Positions 43,570 to 51,363 of a stretch of 64,000 nucleotides of DNA are shown here, one piece after another. The notes below the pieces were generated by a model. The model had not been told where the DNA came from and made no database searches. It saw only the letters and a program-made list of their open reading frames with translations. The stretch covers positions 105,930 through 169,929 of the forward strand of contig NZ_JAASAH010000013.1 in NCBI RefSeq assembly GCF_012726235.1. Reading direction: 5' to 3'. This stretch comes from Streptomyces sp. HNM0574 (GTDB lineage: Bacteria; Actinomycetota; Actinomycetes; Streptomycetales; Streptomycetaceae). Each line of letters begins with the position of its first letter. Within the stretch, counting starts at the first letter, position 1. Made by a program: the position numbers and the translations under genes.

Positions 43570-44571
43570 TCAGGCACGCTCCGGCTTGGCGCTGCGCGAC
43601 ATCAGCTCCTTGAGCGCGACGTGCGGCGGCTTGCCGTCGTGCACGATCGCGACCACCGTCTCGGTGAGCGGCATCTCCACCCCGTGCCTGCGCGCCAGTT
43701 CCCGTACGGACTCGCAGGACTTGACGCCCTCCGCGGTCTGCTTCGTGACCGCGATCGTCTCCTGCAGCGTCATGCCCCGCCCGAGGTTGGTGCCGAAGGT
43801 GTGGTTGCGGGACAGCGGCGAGGAGCAGGTCGCCACCAGGTCGCCCATCCCGGCCAGTCCGGCGAAGGTGTGCGCGTCGGCGCCCATCGCGAGCCCGAGC
43901 CGGGTGGTTTCGGCGAGACCGCGGGTGATCAGCGAGGCCTTCGCGTTGTCCCCGAGCCCCATGCCGTCGGCGATGCCGACCGCGAGCGCGATGACGTTCT
44001 TGACCGCGCCGCCGAGTTCGCAGCCGACGACGTCGGTGTTGGTGTACGGGCGGAAGTACGGGGTGTGGCAGGCCGCCTGGAGCCGCTGGGCGACGCTCTC
44101 GTCCGCGCAGGCGACGACGGAGGCGGCGGGCTGCCGGGTGGCGATCTCCTTGGCCAGGTTGGGCCCGGTGAGGACGGCGACCCGCTCCGGGCCGACGCCG
44201 GTGACCTCGGAGACGACCTCGCTCATCCGCTGCGCCGTGCCCAGTTCGACGCCCTTCATCAGCGAGACGAGCACGGTGCCGGGGTGCAGCAGCGGCGTCC
44301 ACGCCTCCAGGTTGGCGCGCAGCGTCTGGCTGGGGACGGACAGCACGGTGAACTCGGCGCCGCGCGCGGCCTCGGCCGGGTCGGTGGTCGCGGTGACGTT
44401 CGCGGGGAGTTCGACGTCGGGGAAGTAGTCGGGGTTGACGTGCCGCTCGTTGACCGCGTCGGTCACGGAGCTGCGCCGGCCCCACAGGGTCACCTCGCAG
44501 CCCGCGTCGGCGAGCACCATGGCGAAGGCGGTGCCCCAGGATCCGGTGCCGAATACGGCGGCTTTGGTCAC
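43570..44571 (-). CDS. gpsA: Glycerol-3-phosphate dehydrogenase [NAD(P)+]
   Basis: 333 residues. The nucleotide motif AVFGTGSWGTAFAMVLADAG, LVSLMKGVELGTAQRM, AVKNVIALAVGIADGMGLGD and GLAGMGDLVATCSSPLSRNH are diagnostic. It supplies glycerol-3-phosphate for phospholipids. The GTG start overlaps the stop of the acyltransferase gene by 4 bases, a functional pairing in lipid synthesis. Confidence 0.96.
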   Translation of the reverse strand: MTKAAVFGTGSWGTAFAMVLADAGCEVTLWGRRSSVTDAVNERHVNPDYFPDVELPANVTATTDPAEAARGAEFTVLSVPSQTLRANLEAWTPLLHPGTVLVSLMKGVELGTAQRMSEVVSEVTGVGPERVAVLTGPNLAKEIATRQPAASVVACADESVAQRLQAACHTPYFRPYTNTDVVGCELGGAVKNVIALAVGIADGMGLGDNAKASLITRGLAETTRLGLAMGADAHTFAGLAGMGDLVATCSSPLSRNHTFGTNLGRGMTLQETIAVTKQTAEGVKSCESVRELARRHGVEMPLTETVVAIVHDGKPPHVALKELMSRSAKPERA

Positions 44572-45416
44572 GCTTTCTCTCCCTCGGCGGCGGCGGTGCC
44601 GCCCGTGGGCCGCTCCGCGTTCCGCGCCTGTTCGCTCTGTTCGTCCCGCTGTTCGTCCCGCTCGTCCCGTACCGCCGTGCCGCCGGCCCGCTGCCGCTTC
44701 GCGGCGACGGCCCTGCGGTGGTCGTAGCGCTCGGCGGGCGGCTCCTCGCCGCGTACGTCGGCGAGTTGGGCGGTGATCGCGTCCATGATGCGGTCGGTGA
44801 CCTCGCGCAGCACGGCGGCCGTCGGCTCCTGGTCGTAGAACTCCGACAGGTCGACGGGCGGGCCCGCCTGCACGGTGAGCGTCTTGCGCGGCAGCAGCCG
44901 GATCTTCTTCCGCTTCGCGTACGGCGGCATCGCGTGGTTGGCGCCCCACTGCGCGACGGGGATCACCGGTGCCCGGGTGAGGAGGGCGACGCGGGCGGCG
45001 CCGGTCTTGCCCTCCATCGGCCACATTTCGGGGTCGCGGGTGAGGGTGCCCTCGGGGTAGAAGGCGACGCATTCACCGCGTTCGATGGCGTCGACGGCGG
45101 CCCGGAATGCGCCGACGGCGTCGGCCGACTCACGGTAGACGGGGATCTGTCCGGTGCCGCGCATGACGGCGCCGACGAATCCGTCGCGGAAGAGCCCGAC
45201 CTTCGCCAGGAATCGCGGTACGCGCCCGGTGTTGTACTGATAGTGCGCGTAGGAGAGCGGGTCGAGATAGGAGTTGTGATTCACGACGGTGATGAATCCA
45301 CCGTCGGCCGGGATGTGTTCCGTTCCCCGCCAGTCCCGCTTGAACAACACTATGAGCGGCGGTTTCGCCAGAACCGCGGCCAGGCGGTACCAGAAGCCGA
45401 TTCTGCGGCGGGACAC
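44568..45416 (-). CDS. 1-acyl-sn-glycerol-3-phosphate acyltransferase (PlsC family)
   Basis: 282 residues. The catalytic VNHNSYLDPLSY (HX4D) and FYPEGTLTRDPEM are present. A hydrophilic Arg/Glu/Gln tail of about 60 residues follows the domain. It adds the second acyl chain in phosphatidic acid synthesis. GTG 45416 (VSRRRIGFWYRLAAV) has GGAG about 11 bases upstream. It is transcribed with gpsA. Confidence 0.92.
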   Translation of the reverse strand: MSRRRIGFWYRLAAVLAKPPLIVLFKRDWRGTEHIPADGGFITVVNHNSYLDPLSYAHYQYNTGRVPRFLAKVGLFRDGFVGAVMRGTGQIPVYRESADAVGAFRAAVDAIERGECVAFYPEGTLTRDPEMWPMEGKTGAARVALLTRAPVIPVAQWGANHAMPPYAKRKKIRLLPRKTLTVQAGPPVDLSEFYDQEPTAAVLREVTDRIMDAITAQLADVRGEEPPAERYDHRRAVAAKRQRAGGTAVRDERDEQRDEQSEQARNAERPTGGTAAAEGEKA

Positions 45417-45596
45417 CCGGACACCATCTCCTCTTGCCTGTTCGACAACCGCGCGGGGCGATCCCCCCGTACGGCGTCGGGCAGTGTCGCCCCCGGCCCG
45501 GCACCTTGTCGAGCACACTGTCCGTCTCCGTCTGTCGTGCACACCGTAACCCCGGGCGTGATGCGTCGCCCCGGCAGCAGGCGAGAATGGTCGGCG

Positions 45597-46478
45597 ATGC
45601 CGGCGAAGTCAGTACCGCGTTCCCGCTCCGCGCCACAGGCGTGGAGCCTCGTCGTGCCGCTGAAACCCCTTGTACGCGCCAAGAGCAGGCTCGCCGGGGC
45701 CACCGGCGACGCGGCGCGGCAGCGGCTCGCGCTGGCGTTCGCACAGGACACCGTGCGGGCCGCGCTGACGTGCGCGGCCGTACGGGATGTGGCAGTTGTC
45801 ACGGACGATCCGCGCGCGGCACGGGTGTTGGGCGCGCTGGGCGCCCGCATCGTGCCCGACCTCCCCGCGAGCGGCCTCAATCCGGCACTGGCCCACGGGG
45901 CCCGCGCCGTACGGGAATCCGCGCCGGACGCCGCGGTGGCGGCGCTCAACGCGGATCTTCCCGCGCTCCGTCCGGCGGAATTGGAACGGACGTTGAATTA
46001 CGCCGGGAATTACCGGCGGGCCTTTCTCGCCGACGCTGCCGGAATAGGAACGACCCTGCTCACCGCATTGCCCGGCGTCCCGCTGCGCCCCCGTTTCGGC
46101 GGCCCGTCCCGGCAGGCGCACCGCGCCTCGGGCGCCGCCGAGATCGCACTGCGCGGCACCGAGTCGGTCGAGAGCGTGCGCCGGGACGTGGACACCGGGG
46201 AGGACCTGGTGGCCGCTCTGCGCCTGGGAGTCGGCCCGTTCACCGCCCGCTGCGTGTCCTCTAGGCTTCCGGGTATGCAGGCCACCTCGTACACCTACGA
46301 CCCCGAAACGCGTTCCGGCAGCGTGCTGCTCGACGACGGAACGCCCCTCCCGTTCGACACCGCCGCGTTCGACGCGGGCGGGCTGCGACTGCTGCGCGTG
46401 GGCCAGCGGGTGCGGATCGAGGTGGAGGGCGAGGGCGACGCGCGGCGCGTCACGTTCATCACGCTCCAGACGCTCTGA
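45597..46478 (+). CDS. cofC: 2-phospho-L-lactate guanylyltransferase CofC, reading in frame into a small downstream gene
   Basis: The CofC domain spans about residues 1-225: WSLVVPLKPLVRAKSRLAGA, VVTDDPRAARVLGALGARIV, ALNADLPALRPAELERTLNY, FGGPSRQAHRASGAAEI. It makes the lactyl-phosphate precursor of coenzyme F420. No stop occurs before the start of the next small gene; the frame continues through it to give 293 residues. Either a fusion is made or the stop has been lost and the small gene is expressed from its own internal promoter. ATG 45597 is the domain start; ATG 45561 is also in frame. Confidence 0.82.
   Translation: MPAKSVPRSRSAPQAWSLVVPLKPLVRAKSRLAGATGDAARQRLALAFAQDTVRAALTCAAVRDVAVVTDDPRAARVLGALGARIVPDLPASGLNPALAHGARAVRESAPDAAVAALNADLPALRPAELERTLNYAGNYRRAFLADAAGIGTTLLTALPGVPLRPRFGGPSRQAHRASGAAEIALRGTESVESVRRDVDTGEDLVAALRLGVGPFTARCVSSRLPGMQATSYTYDPETRSGSVLLDDGTPLPFDTAAFDAGGLRLLRVGQRVRIEVEGEGDARRVTFITLQTL
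46239..46267 (+). promoter_or_regulatory. Leaderless promoter inside cofC
   Basis: TTCACC (46239-46244) and TAGGCT (46262-46267) are 17 bases apart. The -10 box ends 7 bases before ATG 46275, the spacing of leaderless Streptomyces transcripts that begin at the start codon. Confidence 0.55.
46275..46478 (+). CDS. Small 67-residue protein nested at the 3' end of the cofC frame
   Basis: MQATSYTYDPETRSGSVLLD continues with a beta-rich pattern ending DARRVTFITLQTL, resembling a small cold-shock-like/OB-fold protein common next to cofC in Streptomyces. It has no Shine-Dalgarno sequence but a leaderless promoter fits. It is in the same frame as cofC, so it would also form the C terminus of a fusion. 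Confidence 0.6.
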   Translation: MQATSYTYDPETRSGSVLLDDGTPLPFDTAAFDAGGLRLLRVGQRVRIEVEGEGDARRVTFITLQTL

Positions 46479-46497
46479 CGCACCCCGCACACACGCC

Positions 46498-46535
46498 CGC
46501 CGGGCCGGGCTCCTGAAGGGGAGCCCGGCCCGGCG
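46498..46535. terminator. Strong terminator between cofC and hupS
   Basis: Perfect 16-base arms (CGCCGGGCCGGGCTCC and GGAGCCCGGCCCGGCG) around a 6-base loop. It serves both convergent genes. Confidence 0.85.
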
Positions 46536-46591
46536 CTGTGGGTACCGCGTATCGGGAGGGGGACGGCCCCGTGACGGGGCCCGCCCCGGCC

Positions 46592-47272
46592 TCAGCGCTT
46601 GCGCGCGGTGGTCTTCTTGGCGGTCGTCTTGCGCGCGGTGGTCTTGCGCGCGGGGGCCTTCTTCGCCGTGGTCTTCTTGGCGGGGGCCTTCTTGGCGGTG
46701 GTCTTCTTCGCCGCCGTGGTCTTCTTGGCGGGAGCCTTCTTGGCCGGGGCCTTCTTCGCGGTCGTCTTCTTCGCCGCCGCGGTCTTCTTGGTCGCCGCCT
46801 TCTTCGCCGCCGTGGTCTTCTTGGCGGTGGTCTTCTTGGCTGCCGCCTTCTTCGCCGGGGCCTTCTTCGCGGTCGCCTTCTTGGCGGTGGTCTTCTTCGC
46901 CGCGGCCTTCTTCGTCGCCGCCTTCTTCGTGGAAGTGCCACCCGAGAGGCTGCCCTTCGGGGCCTTCTTCACGGCGACGTCGTTCTTCGGCAGCTTCTTC
47001 GTGCCGGCGACCAGCTCCTTGAAGCCCGCGCCCGCGCGGAAGCGGGGCACCGCGGTCTTCTTCACCCGCACCCGCTCCCCCGTCTGCGGGTTGCGGGCGT
47101 ACCGCGCCGGGCGGTCGACCTTCTCGAACGAGCCGAAGCCGGTGACGGAGACCCGCTCACCGGAGACGACCTGACGAACGATCGCGTCGAGTACGACATC
47201 GACGGCGTCCGCGGCCTGCTGCCGTCCACCGAGCTTGTCCTGGATTGCTTCGACGAGCTGCGCCTTGTTCAC
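46592..47272 (-). CDS. hupS: HU-family DNA-binding protein with lysine-rich tail (HupS type)
   Basis: 226 residues. Residues 1-95 are an HU domain (MNKAQLVEAIQDKLGGRQQA, VTGFGSFEKVDRPARYARNP, VPRFRAGAGFKELV). The remaining 130 residues are AKK/TTKK-rich repeats like histone H1 tails. In Streptomyces, HupS is the developmental HU that compacts spore nucleoids. The GTG start follows GAAGGGGAAG. Confidence 0.94.
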   Translation of the reverse strand: MNKAQLVEAIQDKLGGRQQAADAVDVVLDAIVRQVVSGERVSVTGFGSFEKVDRPARYARNPQTGERVRVKKTAVPRFRAGAGFKELVAGTKKLPKNDVAVKKAPKGSLSGGTSTKKAATKKAAAKKTTAKKATAKKAPAKKAAAKKTTAKKTTAAKKAATKKTAAAKKTTAKKAPAKKAPAKKTTAAKKTTAKKAPAKKTTAKKAPARKTTARKTTAKKTTARKR

Positions 47273-47323
47273 GTCTTCCCCTTCGGAGGCATTACAGGAA
47301 CGAATGCGTTCCAGCTTTTTCGC

Positions 47324-47352
47324 ACGCTAGGCAGATATATACCGCAAATCAA
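47324..47352 (-). promoter_or_regulatory. hupS promoter
   Basis: On the minus strand TTGATT (47352-47347) and TAGCGT (47329-47324) are separated by 17 bases that include TATATA. Predicted start near 47317, a leader of about 45 bases. The area is notably AT-rich for this chromosome. Confidence 0.6.
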
Positions 47353-47397
47353 ATACGAAACGGGCGAATCACCCTTGTGTCGCAATGAACTGCCCCG

Positions 47398-47652
47398 TCA
47401 CGTACTCGTGTCAGAGCCCGCACCGGACTCCGGGTCGGGGTACCGGCCCGCGTCGATGTCGGCCATCAACCTGCCAAGACGCCGCTCCGCCGCGGCGAGA
47501 TCGTGCTTTGAAGCTGCCGTGATGACGAGCAGCTTCCTCGTGAGCGCCACCCGTACGCCCTCCGGGACTTGCAGTTGACGCACCCTGGTGTGCGCCTCTT
47601 TCAAGCGGGCGGCGAGCCGGTCGTAGAGCTCAAGTTGACCGTCGCGTTCCAT
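47398..47652 (-). CDS. Small protein of unknown function
   Basis: 84 residues, charged and mostly helical (MERDGQLELYDRLAARLKEA, KLLVITAASKHDLAAAERRL). No family recognised. ATG 47652 has no Shine-Dalgarno sequence. It lies between the leuCD pair and hupS in the same direction. Confidence 0.6.
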   Translation of the reverse strand: MERDGQLELYDRLAARLKEAHTRVRQLQVPEGVRVALTRKLLVITAASKHDLAAAERRLGRLMADIDAGRYPDPESGAGSDTST

Positions 47653-47706
47653 GCACAGATTGTGCCATCTAGGGCGAGTTGTCGCTTCGCGGGGCCTCAA
47701 CACACG

Positions 47707-47744
47707 TGAAGCGCCCCCCGTCACCGGTGACGGGGGGCGCTTCA
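47707..47744. terminator. Perfect 38-base palindrome downstream of leuD
   Basis: Two 19-base arms (TGAAGCGCCCCCCGTCACC and complement) with no loop. It lies 32 bases after the leuD stop and should end leuCD transcription. Confidence 0.85.
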
Positions 47745-47776
47745 TCCGCGGCCTGCCGCGGGCCGTTGAGCTGGGC

Positions 47777-48370
47777 TCAAGCGGCTTGTGTCCGGGGCTT
47801 GAACGCCGCTCGTCCGGACTCGTAACCGGCGATGGCGTCCTCGTTCTTCAGGGTGAGGGAGATGTCGTCCAGACCCTCCAGCAGACGCCAGCGTGCGTTC
47901 TCGTCGAGGTCGAAGTCGGCCTCCACGCCCTGCGCGAGGACCTTCCGCCGCACCAGGTCGACGGTCACCTCGGCGGTCGGGTCGGACTCGGTCAGCGCCC
48001 ACAGCCGCTCGACGGTCTCCTGCGGCAGGACGACCGTCAGCAGGCCGTTCTTCAGGGAGTTGCCGCGGAAGATGTCCGCGAAGCGGGACGAGATGACGGC
48101 CTTGAACCCGTAGTTCTGCAGGGCCCACACGGCGTGTTCGCGCGAGGAGCCGGTGCCGAAGTCCTGCCCGGCGACGAGGACCGTGGCGCCCTGGTACGCG
48201 GGCTGGTTGAGGACGAAGTCCCCGTCCTTGCGCCAGGCTTCGAAGAGCCCGTCCTCGAAACCGTCGCGGGTGACCTTCTTCAGCCAGTGGGCCGGGATGA
48301 TCTGGTCGGTGTCGACGTTGCTGCGGCGCAGCGGCACGGCCCGGCCGGTGTGTGTGGTGAAGGCTTCCAT
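47777..48370 (-). CDS. leuD: 3-isopropylmalate dehydratase small subunit
   Basis: 197 residues. It starts MEAFTTHTGRAVPLRRSNVD; NVDTDQIIPA, GQDFGTGSSREHAVWAL and SRFADIFRGNSLKNGLL are the LeuD signatures. With LeuC it isomerises 2- to 3-isopropylmalate in leucine synthesis. It follows leuC by 5 bases. Confidence 0.96.
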   Translation of the reverse strand: MEAFTTHTGRAVPLRRSNVDTDQIIPAHWLKKVTRDGFEDGLFEAWRKDGDFVLNQPAYQGATVLVAGQDFGTGSSREHAVWALQNYGFKAVISSRFADIFRGNSLKNGLLTVVLPQETVERLWALTESDPTAEVTVDLVRRKVLAQGVEADFDLDENARWRLLEGLDDISLTLKNEDAIAGYESGRAAFKPRTQAA

Positions 48371-48375
48371 GACTC

Positions 48376-49800
48376 TCAGACTCCCGCGGGCTGTGCGGCT
48401 TCGGACAGGTCGGAGGGCGAGGCGAGGCGGCCGATGACGGCGGTCGCCGCGGCCACCTGCGGGGAGACCAGGTGGGTGCGGCCGCCCTTGCCCTGCCGGC
48501 CCTCGAAGTTGCGGTTCGAGGTGGAGGCGGCGCGCTCGCCGGGCTTGAGCTGGTCGGGGTTCATGCCCAGGCACATCGAGCAGCCCGCGTGCCGCCATTC
48601 GGCGCCCGCCGCGGTGAACACCTTGTCCAGGCCCTCCTCGACGGCCTGCAGCGCCACCCGTACCGAACCGGGGACGACCAGCATCCGGACGCCGTCGGCG
48701 ACCTGGCGTCCGTCGAGCACCGCGGCGGCCGAACGCAGGTCCTCGATACGGCCGTTGGTGCAGGAGCCGACGAACACCGTGTCCACGGAGACGTCGCGCA
48801 GCTTCTGTCCCGCGGTGAGGCCCATGTACTCCAGGGCCTTCTCCGCGGCGTACTTCTCGCCGGAGTCGGTGAAGGACGCCGGGTCGGGCACGTCGGCGGA
48901 GAGCGGGGCTCCCTGGCCGGGGTTGGTGCCCCAGGTGACGAACGGGGCCAGTTCGTCCGCCTCGATGACGACCTCGTGGTCGAACGCGGCGTCCTCGTCG
49001 GTGCGCAGCGTCTTCCAGTACGCGACGGCCGCGTCCCAGTCGGCGCCCTCGGGGGCGTGCGCGCGGCCCTTGACATAGGCGAACGTGGTCTCGTCCGGGG
49101 CGATCATGCCCGCGCGGGCACCGGCCTCGATGGACATGTTGCAGATCGTCATCCGCGCCTCCATCGAGAGCTTCTCGACGGCCTCGCCGCGGTACTCGAT
49201 CACGTAGCCCTGACCGCCGCCGGTGCCGATCTTCGCGATGACGGCGAGGATCAGGTCCTTCGCGGTGACGTCCTCGGGCAGTTCGCCGTTGACGGTCACG
49301 GCCATCGTGCGGAACGGCGCCATCGGCAGCGTCTGCGTGGCCAGGACGTGCTCGACCTGGCTGGTGCCGATGCCGAAGGCGAGCGCGCCGAACGCGCCGT
49401 GCGTGGAGGTGTGCGAGTCCCCGCAGACCACCGTCATGCCGGGCTGCGTCAGCCCCAACTGCGGTCCCACGACGTGGACGACGCCCTGCTCGACGTCGCC
49501 CAGCGGGTGCAGCCGGACGCCGAACTCGGCGCAGTTCGCGCGCAGCGTCTCCAACTGCGTGCGGGAGACGGGGTCGGCGATGGGCTTGTCGATGTCGAGG
49601 GTCGGTGTGTTGTGATCCTCGGTCGCGATGGTGAGATCCGTGCGCCGGACCGCGCGGCCGGCCTTCCGGAGGCCGTCGAACGCCTGCGGGCTGGTCACCT
49701 CGTGCAGCAGGTGCAGATCGATGAAGAGAAGGTCCGGCTCGCCCTCGGCGCGCGTGACGACGTGGTCGTCCCAGACTTTCTCAGCGAGTGTCCGTCCCAT
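48376..49800 (-). CDS. leuC: 3-isopropylmalate dehydratase large subunit
   Basis: 474 residues. The aconitase-type iron-sulfur ligands are in VFVGSCTNGRIEDL and AGCSMCLGMNPDQL; CGDSHTSTHGAFGALAFGIG is also conserved. ATG 49800 has GGAGGG upstream. The gene diverges from ndgR, its known regulator type. Confidence 0.96.
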   Translation of the reverse strand: MGRTLAEKVWDDHVVTRAEGEPDLLFIDLHLLHEVTSPQAFDGLRKAGRAVRRTDLTIATEDHNTPTLDIDKPIADPVSRTQLETLRANCAEFGVRLHPLGDVEQGVVHVVGPQLGLTQPGMTVVCGDSHTSTHGAFGALAFGIGTSQVEHVLATQTLPMAPFRTMAVTVNGELPEDVTAKDLILAVIAKIGTGGGQGYVIEYRGEAVEKLSMEARMTICNMSIEAGARAGMIAPDETTFAYVKGRAHAPEGADWDAAVAYWKTLRTDEDAAFDHEVVIEADELAPFVTWGTNPGQGAPLSADVPDPASFTDSGEKYAAEKALEYMGLTAGQKLRDVSVDTVFVGSCTNGRIEDLRSAAAVLDGRQVADGVRMLVVPGSVRVALQAVEEGLDKVFTAAGAEWRHAGCSMCLGMNPDQLKPGERAASTSNRNFEGRQGKGGRTHLVSPQVAAATAVIGRLASPSDLSEAAQPAGV

Positions 49801-49919
49801 CGCTTTCCCTCCGGTCGGCGGCGATGCCGACCACATGTCGAGATCCATTACCCCACCGGATCCCCGGCGTCCGGTGGGGATCGCCTCTACAGCGTGGCGG
49901 GTTCCGCGCCGATGTGAAC

Positions 49920-49954
49920 TTGCGTTTCATACTGTGAGACGCGAGTATCGACGC
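49920..49954 (+). promoter_or_regulatory. ndgR leaderless promoter with operator in its spacer
   Basis: TTGCGT (49920) and GAGTAT (49943) are 17 bases apart and the -10 ends 6 bases before ATG 49955. Within the spacer, CGTTTCA-N5-TGAGACG (49923-49941) is a near-perfect inverted repeat matching the sequence region bound by NdgR/AreB-type regulators. This fits autoregulation and control of the divergent leuCD genes. Confidence 0.6.
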
Positions 49955-50671
49955 ATGGACAACTCTAGTGGCGTCGGTGTTCTCGACAAGGCCGCGCTCG
50001 TGCTGAGCGCTCTGGAGTCCGGTCCGGCCACCCTCGCCGGGCTGGTCGCGGCCACCGGGCTCGCGCGCCCTACGGCGCACCGGCTCGCGGTCGCCCTCGA
50101 ACACCACCGCATGGTGGCCCGTGACATGCAGGGCCGCTTCATTCTCGGCCCCCGGCTCGGCGAACTGGCCGCCGCCGCCGGTGAGGACCGCCTGCTCGCC
50201 TCCGCCGGGCCGGTGCTCACGCACCTGCGCGACGTGACGGGCGAGAGCGCGCAGCTCTACCGCAGGCAGGGCGACATGCGCATCTGCGTCGCCGCCGCCG
50301 AGCGGCTCTCCGGCCTGCGGGACACCGTCCCCGTCGGCTCGACGCTGCCGATGAAGGCGGGCTCGGCGGCCCAGGTCCTGATGGCCTGGGAGGAGCCCGA
50401 GCGGCTCCACCGCGGCCTGCAGGGCGCCCGGTTCACCGCCACCGCGCTCTCCGGCGTACGGCGCCGCGGCTGGGCCCAGTCCACCGGCGAGCGCGAGCCG
50501 GGCGTCGCCTCCGTCTCCGCGCCCGTACGCGGCCCCTCGAACCGCGTCGTCGCCGCCGTCTCGGTCTCGGGCCCGATGGAGCGGCTGACGCGCCACCCGG
50601 GCCGGATGCACGCCCAGGCGATCGTGGACGCCGCGGCGCGGCTCAGCGAGTCCCTGCGCCGCACCACCTGA
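49955..50671 (+). CDS. ndgR: IclR-family regulator NdgR
   Basis: 238 residues. The N-terminal winged helix-turn-helix (GVGVLDKAALVLSALESGPA, LVAATGLARPTAHRLAVALE) and C-terminal effector domain (VGSTLPMKAGSAAQVLMAWE, GVASVSAPVRGPSNRVVAA) are typical. Orthologues control leuCD and other amino-acid genes. ATG 49955 is the conserved start (MDNSSGVGVLDKA). Confidence 0.92.
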   Translation: MDNSSGVGVLDKAALVLSALESGPATLAGLVAATGLARPTAHRLAVALEHHRMVARDMQGRFILGPRLGELAAAAGEDRLLASAGPVLTHLRDVTGESAQLYRRQGDMRICVAAAERLSGLRDTVPVGSTLPMKAGSAAQVLMAWEEPERLHRGLQGARFTATALSGVRRRGWAQSTGEREPGVASVSAPVRGPSNRVVAAVSVSGPMERLTRHPGRMHAQAIVDAAARLSESLRRTT

Positions 50672-50695
50672 CGCGCCCCACGCGCACCCGAGCGA

Positions 50696-50756
50696 CGGAG
50701 CCCCGGCCCGGCGAACTCACCCGCACCACGCGGCAGTTCGGCCGGCCGGGGCTCCG
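50696..50756. terminator. Terminator between ndgR and the DUF4188 gene
   Basis: Long arms beginning GGAGCCCCGGCC pair with GGCCGGGGCTCC and continue with GAACT/AGTTC around a 17-base centre. It separates the two convergent genes. Confidence 0.75.
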
Positions 50757-50768
50757 CCGTTGCGTTCG

Positions 50769-51239
50769 TCACCTACGCGCGGCGCCACGCTTCGTCAGCG
50801 GCCGGACACCGTGCGCGGCCCCCAGCCCGTACGCCGGCATGTCCGAGTACAGGGTGTCGCAGCGCTCCGCCGGCACCACGTAGGTCTCGTGCCAGATCCC
50901 CACGTGTCCCGCGCCGTTGCGCGCGCGGCGGTTGAACTCGGCCCAGGCTGGCCGGTGTTCACGCTCCGCGTCCGCCGCGTAGGCGTAGAGCTTCTCCCGC
51001 GACTCCCAGTACTGCGTGACGGCGAACTCCCGTGGCGGCAGCCCCGTCAGCCGGTAGCCGAGCAGCCCGCTGTCCTCGTCGCGCGCCAGCTCCCGCAGCA
51101 TGCGCGGCATCGCGCGGAAGACCGGCACCCAACTGCGCGGCGCGCTCAGCCTGTTGATCCGCATCCCGATCAGGAAGACCACGACGTCCCCCTGCACGTC
51201 CGCGGTCGTCCGCCCCGCGTGCACCGTCGTCGCACCCAT
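50769..51239 (-). CDS. DUF4188 domain protein
   Basis: 156 residues. The conserved pattern VVVFLIGMRINRL, a WESREKLYAYAADAEREHRP segment and HETYVV point to the DUF4188/antibiotic-monooxygenase-like ferredoxin fold. No function is known. ATG 51239 has AGGAGG upstream. It diverges from a MerR regulator across a double operator, which suggests inducible control. Confidence 0.82.
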   Translation of the reverse strand: MGATTVHAGRTTADVQGDVVVFLIGMRINRLSAPRSWVPVFRAMPRMLRELARDEDSGLLGYRLTGLPPREFAVTQYWESREKLYAYAADAEREHRPAWAEFNRRARNGAGHVGIWHETYVVPAERCDTLYSDMPAYGLGAAHGVRPLTKRGAARR

Positions 51240-51263
51240 GGTTCCGCACCTCCTCAAGCCTTT

Positions 51264-51303
51264 GGATAGCGTCACTATCCATGCTTGGATAGTGCTCCTA
51301 TCC
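51264..51303. promoter_or_regulatory. Double inverted-repeat operator
   Basis: GGATAG-N5-CTATCC at 51264-51280 is repeated at 51287-51303, with 6 bases between. Both copies are perfect inverted repeats with equal spacing. They lie in the 124-base divergent gap between the DUF4188 gene and the MerR gene and probably overlap both promoters. Confidence 0.75.
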
Positions 51304-51363
51304 GAGGTGATACGCAACACCTTCCGGGAAACTCGGACGGAAAAGCGGAAAGAGCGGCGAGAA

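Noticed and set aside
46592..46940. Tandem DNA repeats that could suggest a CRISPR or satellite array
   Set aside because: They are the codons of the HupS lysine-rich tail; there are no spacers.
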